64,000 bases of DNA from Gossypium raimondii (lineage: Eukaryota; Streptophyta; Magnoliopsida; Malvales; Malvaceae). Positions 56,853 to 64,000 of the stretch are shown here, piece by piece. The stretch is taken from assembly GCF_025698545.1 (NCBI RefSeq), contig NC_068566.1, positions 2,339,362-2,403,361 on the forward strand. Direction: 5' to 3'. Numbering within the stretch: the stretch's first letter is position 1; every line of letters begins with the position of its first letter. Position numbers and translations under genes: made by a program. Below the pieces are notes generated by a model that saw only the letters and a list, made by a program, of their open reading frames with translations, searched no databases and had not been told where the DNA came from.

Positions 56853-59800
56853 ATGGAACGGGCGCTTGTTAACCTCACCGCCGCCACCGTCGCTTTCTCC
56901 CTCCTCTTTCTTCTCTCCCAATCGAATCCTCCCACTTCACCACCACCACCTCTCCTCCTCCCTCCTCCTCACCGCGGCGCCCGTCCTTCCATGATCCTCA
57001 CCCTATTTCCTTCTCCCAAGAATCCCTCTAGATCATTTCAGAACACTCGTCGCCACCTCTTGAAATCCGACTCTAAGTCTTCCAATCCAAACGCTCGCAT
57101 GCAACTCTACGATGATCTCCTCCTCAACGGGTACTAGTATTATTATATAATGTTATGATTATCATCAATACTAGCATTTCATTTTAAATCGTTTTGTTTC
57201 CTCTTTTCTTTTTAACCGAGATTTTCGAGGACTGAAATTCCGAAAGGTATTACACTACTCGGCTATTGATCGGGACACCTCCGCAGAGATTTGCGCTTAT
57301 AGTGGATACTGGAAGTACTGTTACTTACGTTCCTTGTGCTACGTGCGAACAATGTGGTAGACACCAGGTGATCTCTTGTGATGTGATGTGATCATTTCAT
57401 TCGCTTTGCCTCTTCTTCCCATTCGAATTACATTAATGGATGTTGCTTCTCTTTTTTCAACATTTTATGTGCTTTTTAGCATATTCGAAGCATACTAGAT
57501 TAGATCTTACTAGAATGCTCCTCTTTGGTTTCTTAAGCATTACTCTACTCTTTGAAATAGTTTAGGCTTTACCCGGTGGTTGCTTCTGCTTTCAGTAGCA
57601 AAATTGAAAGTTTTGTTAAGATGTAAAAAGCAAACGATGCATTTAAAAGAATTTAAATGTAAAAAGTTACTTCACTGATATGATGGAACATTGCATGGAT
57701 TTATTTTCAGTTATATAATAATTACCTTTTGAATTTGCTTTACATGTTAGTTAGCTGTTTGCTTTTTAGTTAAATATTATACTATTTGTTTTATAGCAAT
57801 TTTGTTTTAGGATACAAGAAGCAAGTAGCTATGCAGCCTTTTTCAGGATACTCATAGCAGTTTTCAGTGGAATGGTTTTTCATTATGTTGATTCTGTAAA
57901 AACTTATAGGTGATTAAGCTAATAGGTTCGCGGATTTCTTTTAATCAGGATCCAAAGTTCCAGCCCGAGTCGTCCAGTACTTACCAATCTGTAAAGTGCA
58001 ATTCGGATTGCAATTGTGACAAGAGCAGGGTGCAATGCATATACGAGAGACAGTATGCTGAAATGAGTAGCAGTAGAGGTGTCCTTGGGGAGGATATCTT
58101 GTCATTTGGGAATCAAAGTGAACTTGTGCCACAGCGTGCTGTTTTTGGTTGTGAAAATGAGGAAACCGGTGACCTTTACAGTCAACGTGCTGATGGCATT
58201 ATGGGATTGGGCCGTGGCGATCTCAGTGTAGTTGATCAACTTGTTGAAAAGGTGTGATTAGTGATTCGTTCTCATTATGTTATGGTGGGATGGATATTGG
58301 CGGGGGTGCCATGGTTCTTGGTGGTATGTCTGCCCCGTCGGACATGGTCTTTATTCATTCAGATTCTGTACGTAGGTATGTTCTTGTAAACAATTTATCT
58401 TAGAGATAGAATACGTCATCAACTTCCTAACATATACATTCGATATGTCTGACACATTTACTCTAGTTTCGGGATGGCAACAGTCCATATTACAACATTG
58501 ATTTGAAAGAGATACATGTTGCTGGGAAGCAGCTACCTCTGGACCCTAGCATCTTTGATGAAAAACACGGAACTGTTTTGGATAGTGGTACAACATATGC
58601 ATATCTACCGGAAGCTGCATTTGTGGCATTCAAGAATGCTGTAAGATTCAACTCCCATAAATAATTATAGTTGTTAAAGTTGTAGCTCGGCCTATGTGTG
58701 TTCTTACTGGACCCTCTTTATCTCCTTGCATTAATTTATGGGGAATCTTTGGAGTTTTATTCTAACAATTCTACATATTCAACTGAAATGCATGGTTTTA
58801 AAGGCGTGAAAATGCTTACCGGTTGACCTTTTAACAGTCAAACCTTAAAACTTGGCATTTTATTGTGTTGGTTCTTCTTGCCTTGTATCTCATATGTGCA
58901 TCCTTTTTTTCTTCAGATTATAAAGGAACTCGATAGCTTAAAGCAGATCCGTGGCCCTGATCCAAATTACATTGATATATGCTTTTCCAGTGGTAGCAGG
59001 TATTATATGTACTAAATTCCACAACACAAAAATTGAGCAGTTTTTAGGTAACTTATTGTGAAAATTGATTGGTTATCTTTGCAATGCTATTAACTTTTAA
59101 CTGTTAGAACCTGTCTTCTGCTTTCAGTAATGTCAATGTGTCAGAGCTCTCAAAAATATTTCCAACGGTTGAATTGGTATTTGGCGATCGGAAAAGTTAT
59201 TGCTATCGCCTGAGAATTATTTATTTCGGGTAAGCTTTTCACTCTGTGATTGCTTTTCTGTTGATTGAACAACTTTATTTCTAAACAGCTCCTTCTTAAG
59301 GTTGTACTTGAAGTTAGTTTAGGAATTTTGTTCTGTCCTCAATGTTCACTATGTGAGTAGCAATTTTCTACATGTTATATTGATAAAGCATTCAAAGGTT
59401 CGTGGCTCATATTGCCTTGGGATCTTCCAAAATGAAAAGGACCCGACTACCCTTCTGGGAGGTATGTTAAGCTTAAGTTTCAGATAACTTGTGTTTTGAT
59501 GTCATTCCTTTTAAGCTTTAACTTGACTCATTGGCAAACATTGGCAGATATCTCCGATTTCAATTCAAAAGTTTCAGTGTGATGCTATGAAAATTGTGGG
59601 ATTGATTTTGTTATTTTCTTGTTTGTAATTGGTTCTCTAATAGGAATCATTGTTCGTAATACTCTTGTTACATACGACCGTGAGCATTCAAAGATTGGTT
59701 TTTGGAAGACTAATTGTTCTGAGCTATGGGAAAGGCTTCACAGAACCGGTGGACAATCCCCATCTTCTTCTTCTAGTGGGAAGGATAATTCAACTGTAGA

Positions 59801-61115
59801 ATCGCCAACTACATCAGCTGCTGGTGGATCATCACGCTATGCTCTTCCAGGTACAGTAACCATGGTTATCAGAGGACCTTATTTGGTCTCAGTGTATTTG
59901 AACTCATTATAGGATTACGACTCCATTCCTCTGTTTATTTTACTGAAAAAATAACACGAATGATCAATGCTTTTATTAATTGTGCTTTCTAATCGACATT
60001 CTGGTGTAAAATCAGGATTTATCATGTATTTCTGATGACATTTCCTTATTATTGAACAGGGGAAATTCAAATTGGTGAAATTAGATTGGATATGTCACTG
60101 AGCATCAACAATTCATATCTAAAGCCTCGCATCAACGAACTTACTGACTTCATTGCTGTAGAGCTAGAAATTAATGCTTCACAGGTTAAAACTAATGCCG
60201 ACTCAAAATTCAGAAGCATTTGATGGCAGTCATTGGTGAACTATTAATGCAGAATTACATGTTAATTACTGAAAGAATTTTTAAGTTTTCTTCCTTCATG
60301 GACTTAAGGAAATGTTTTGGATGATTTCAGGTTCGTTTATTGAATTTTACATCAGAAGGAAACAGTTCTCTCGTCAGATGGGCCATAGTCCCTTCAGAAT
60401 CATCAACCTACATTTCTAAGGTTACTGCAATCGTAAGTGTTTGTTTAGATAACTGCAATTCCTTCTAACATACAAAAGTATAGTTGTTTTCCTGACGAGT
60501 TTCTGCTTACAGAGTATAATTTCCCAACAGTAAGTTTACGTTTTCTAGAGGCCTGGTTCTTACTTTGTCTCGTGGTATAAGATAAGCATAAATATCATTG
60601 AAAAAATGAAGAGTCTTTTGTAACAAAATGTTACTCATAAAAATGGCCTATTCTAACATTGTTGAACTGAGAATGCCGTTCTCTAAGAACACTTTGTTAC
60701 AGTATATGCATGCAAGATACATAAATAAAGACTAAATACGAACGTCTAATCCGCTTCATGATCCAATCTCTCTTTTGAGTTACTACAGTCATAGCCACGG
60801 CCTGCGGCTACCTCAAATGTCGTATTTGTTGAGAATTTCATTTTACTGTGCTGTCTTTGGTGAACTTTTATTAAAAAACTTAGCATTTCATGACATGTTA
60901 TAAGCTCTAACGTGATTTTTTCGTCTGAAAGATACAGACCATGGCGGCAGAAACATTATTCAACGGTTATATTATCTATTATCATCGTAATAATTGTCGG
61001 ATTATCAGCTTCTGCAGCATGGGTTATCTGGAGACACAGACAACGAAATATCAATTCATATAAACCTGTTCATGTAGCTGTTCCAGAGCAAGAACTCCAG
61101 CCACTAGAGTCTTGA
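56853..61115 (+). CDS. A1-family aspartic protease, frame broken twice
   Basis: Pepsin-like (A1) plant aspartic protease of the membrane-anchored type (At3g50050-like). Exons by phase: 56853-57130, 57247-57367, 57949-58375, 58484-58640, 58917-58999, 59128-59229, 59389-59461, 59644-59850, 60060-60184, 60331-60432, 60513-60529 (weak) and 60932-61115, about 625 residues. Visible: N-terminal hydrophobic segment and Pro-rich stretch, first active site DTGS (about 113), second DSGT (about 309), a Ser-rich linker, and a C-terminal transmembrane helix (ILSIIIVIIVGLSA). Two single-base losses break the frame: after LVEK at about 58252, and after GDRK at about 59204. Each sits in a homopolymer (GGG to GG, A5 to A4 against the expected codons). 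Everything else is intact, so sequencing error or very recent decay are both possible. Confidence 0.75.
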
Positions 61116-61790
61116 AAACCCATTTTTGCTTGGTTTTTATTCTGAAATAAGATTTTTTTTTCCAGACAGGTTTAAGCTCTGGGTTCTGCAGCAACACAAT
61201 CCATTGGTCTGAAGTTTTGTTCGATTAAAGGGAAGTTCTGCATTGAATCGCATGTTAATAATATTCTAACATGCAAAGTGAACAAAAAAAAAACTCCCCA
61301 TTCAGTAATTATCGTCTTGGTTATAGTTAAAAATGAAATTTGGGTACTTTTAAGTTAAAAGTTTTAGCCAATTTTGCTTTAAATTCATATATATTTTTCT
61401 GAATATTGTTTATTATTTATAAACTTATAGTTGTTAAATGCATTGTTATAAGCGGTTTAGTGTTATATTATGTTCAAATGAAATTTGTCTTTGAATATTT
61501 TTATTGAATTTTTTAGTGGATAAATGAAAATGTATAGACATTTACTTCTGTAGAACAAATTCCAAGATGACGAGAAATTTCCGCTCTCCTACTAAGCAAC
61601 ATCCTCAGCAAACAATAAAATAACAAATTTATTTAACTAAACCCCCAAATATTTAATCCTAAAAAAAAAAAAAAAAAGGGACCCAGCATCAGAGTAGTCA
61701 AATAAAAAACTAAGAAAAAAAGAAGGAACACTCGAAGAAAAAGACTGAAGTCCCAGCATCAGAATAGTCAACACTGGTTATTATTTATTT
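61116..61790. other. Intergenic between protease and PUB4-like gene
   Basis: 3' flank of the protease, then the promoter region of the next gene. It includes a poly-A run at 61661 and a direct repeat CCCAGCATCAGARTAGTCAA at 61682 and 61752. Confidence 0.45.
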
Positions 61791-61868
61791 ATTTGTTTTT
61801 CTTCTTATTTAGAGTAAGAGACCAAAAAGGAAAACATCCAAAATCCCAGAATTCAAAGCTGCATTCAG
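61791..61868 (+). promoter_or_regulatory. Likely 5'-UTR exon of the PUB4-like gene
   Basis: A leader ending TTCAG/GTACCC at 61868, with the acceptor AAACAG at 62660 five bases before the ATG at 62666, gives a leader intron of 792 bp. The exon start is approximate. No transcript evidence. Confidence 0.4.
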
Positions 61869-62665
61869 GTACCCTTTCTTCTTTTTCTTTATGTTTACTT
61901 TTTCATTTTTGCTTTACTGTGGAATATTTGTTTACTACTGAGTTCATTTCACTTTTAATTTTGATATATGCATTTAGGTTCATGTCTGATTTTTATTCCT
62001 TTCTCCTTTGTTGTGTATACCACTATACACCTGACACACAAATATCTGAAATTCTGAAACAAAATCAAGAATGGAAAAACTAAATTACTCCATATATCTA
62101 TATACTTTCTATTGAGTTGGTGTCACAAGTCAATTGGACACCAATTATGTCCAATTCAATTGGTAAGTAACGAAAATATTCTTACTTTATGGATTATTTT
62201 GAAGGTGTTTTATCAATTTTATAGTAAAATAGAAAAACATACACAATAGCATTTTGAACCTAGGTTTTATAAGTTTTCAACATTTGTATTTTACCATGCA
62301 ACCAAAGCCTTATTTGTTATTTATACTAAGTTTTTATAAATATATTTGTTACATAATTATGTTTTTCACCCACACCGTGAATGTGACAGTGTATTACTTT
62401 TTGCTTGAATTAAGAGTGTATTATTACTTTAAAGTTACTGACAAGCTAGGCATGGTCAAACCGTAATGGTTCCAAAAAGTTTTTAAACCCCGTATACTTC
62501 ATTATGTGTTTGCCTAAATCTTGTCATGTCAATTCAATAACATTAGTTTATTTGTTTTGGCATCTCAGGTGGGACTAAATGTCTAAAACCTGATGAATTT
62601 ATTATAATCTTGTCCTCTTTCTTACTTTTGGTCTCTCTTGACTCTTTTTTTATGAAACAGATTAT

Positions 62666-64000
62666 ATGGAGATGTCTTTGTTAGAAACACTTCTTAGAGA
62701 CATTTCCTCTTTCCTAAATTTTTCATCTTCGGAGAACATTAACTCAGAGCCAGTTCGGAAATACTACCAGGGAGCAGAAGAGATACTAAAGGTGTTGAAG
62801 CCCATAATTCTTAATGCAATCTTTGATTCAGAAATTACCTCTGATGAAGTGCTTAGCAAGGCATTTGAAGAATTAGGTGTCTCTGTAGAAGAATTGCTAC
62901 AGCAATTTGAAAGATGGCAACCCCTTTCGAGTAAAGCTTACTTTGTATGTTACAAGTTATATTTTCAGTTCACTACTTCGAAATTTTCTTGTAGTTGCAG
63001 CTGGGAGAAGTACCTAAACTTACCTTTTTTCCATTGACATACTCCTTGATATGATGAAGATTTGATCAGTTACTCTTGGCAGCAATAAGATTTCCTTTCA
63101 TGATGCTTATTGTAGATTAATGCTGTCATACGCTTAATTTTTGTGCAATAGCTAATCAGACATATGTTCTGCCCATTTGGTCAAACATAGAACTTTATCA
63201 TGTGTCTCGTAAGAGTAGTTACTGGAACCTGTAGTTTTCAGAATAAGTTTAGCCCCTAAGTCCTGATTCTTGAATGTTTGAGGAAAGGGGAAGAATTGCC
63301 TCGGATGACCACCTTCTCTTCCATTTTATGTCTAGGTTCTGCAAGTTGAGTCATTGATATCCGAGATTCGAAATTCTTGCTTGGACATATTCCGGGTCTT
63401 AAAGTCTTCCCATCAGCATCTTCCTTATGAATTGAGTTCAGCATCTCTTGAGGTAATTTACAAACCCAAGTTATTGAAGTTAAAGCTTGTATTTTGTTTT
63501 TGTTTTTATAAGTAGAGGGTAATTATCATATTCTCTCAATGATTACCAAAGGTTTTTACCAAGATGAGAGGTCATCTATTGGATGGTGAATGGCATCTAA
63601 TCCGTAAAGTTTTAGGATGTGAGAAAATAAATAGATATCCTTTTTATTTGATTTCTGGGTTTAAAGAATCATGCCAGAGGTCTAACAATTGGTATGATTG
63701 ATTACAGCTCCACTTGCAGAAAATTAAGCATGTAGGATATGAACAAACGTCATCTGTCATTAAGGAAGCAAAAAGGGATCAAGTGGGTGATTTTGGACCA
63801 AGCTCAGAAATACTATTGAGAATTGCTGAGAGCTTGAGCTTGAATTCAAACATGGAGATTCTGATAGAGGCTGTTGCCCTTGAAAAGTTGAAGGAGAACA
63901 CTGCACAAGCTAAAAAAGTTGCAGAAGTTGAGTGTATTGATCAACTTATTGCTCTTATAACTCACATGCATCATTGCCTTTTCTTAATAAAACAATCTCA
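62666..64000 (+). CDS. U-box E3 ligase, PUB4-like (5' part, runs off the window)
   Basis: The N-terminal part of a plant U-box/ARM ubiquitin ligase of the PUB2/PUB4 type. Arabidopsis PUB4 acts in tapetum, root meristem and immune or chloroplast quality-control pathways (family knowledge). Exons 62666-62944, 63336-63452 and 63708 to beyond 64000. Junctions are GT-AG and phase 0 (KAYF/VLQVESL and SASLE/LHLQKIK). The visible about 229 residues are the U-box N-terminal domain: LLRDISSFLNFSSSE, then RKYYQGAEEILKVLKPI, FEELGVSVEELLQQFERW, SSHQHLPYEL, GPSSEILLRIAE, ILIEAVALEKLKENTA and ECIDQLIALI. The U-box and armadillo repeats would follow past the window edge. The call rests on this domain only. 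Confidence 0.88.

Noticed and set aside
60540-60931. Extra protease exon between the SII microexon and the last exon
   Set aside because: Related proteases may have more residues here, but I found no open, family-like stretch with usable splice sites in this interval.
1-64000. tRNA, rRNA, microRNA and CRISPR features
   Set aside because: I looked for cloverleaf-like A/B-box pairs outside the SINEs, rRNA words, familiar plant miRNA sequences and spaced repeats. None was convincing, and CRISPR is not expected in a plant nucleus.

Overview
The window is nuclear DNA of a dicot plant. It is AT-rich, has GT-AG introns with T-rich acceptors, and is crowded with SINEs, MITEs and LTR remnants. The gene content (CrRLK1L receptor kinase, CYP81 P450, HOS15-type WD40 protein, NRAMP3/4-type transporter, PUB4-type U-box protein) and repeat ends that look familiar from Malvaceae suggest cotton (Gossypium). 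That genus call is an inference; no search was possible.

Layout. 1-11.9 kb: no host gene, only repeats and a dead LINE RNase H fragment. 11.98-14.40 kb (-): intronless malectin-like receptor kinase. 14.5-20.3 kb: a foldback element, an RNase H-like ORF, and a clean 2.5-kb solo LTR with a CCTTT target duplication. 20.64-24.11 kb (-): two-exon CYP81-like P450 whose stop codon lies in the target duplication of a Mutator-type MITE. 25.65-32.38 kb (+): 14-exon LisH/WD40 HOS15-like gene. 35.33-36.54 kb (+): four-exon small membrane RING protein. 36.6-44.7 kb: repeats. 44.73-47.26 kb (+): four-exon NRAMP metal transporter with two G-boxes just upstream of its TATA box. 48-56.4 kb: a non-autonomous hAT element with a perfect 8-bp target duplication, and several LTR-derived blocks. 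56.85-61.12 kb (+): 12-exon membrane-anchored aspartic protease whose frame is broken twice by single-base losses. 62.67 kb to the end (+): 5' part of a PUB4-like U-box E3 ligase gene.

The seven genes have unrelated roles (wall/surface signalling, secondary metabolism, chromatin regulation, ubiquitination, vacuolar metal export, proteolysis) and form no cluster or operon. Multi-exon models were built by hand from splice-site phase and family resemblance. I found no convincing previously undescribed system. The most informative observations are a tRNA-derived SINE family with at least eight copies, four or more MITE families (several with target duplications), the MITE at the P450 stop codon, and the twice-frameshifted protease.
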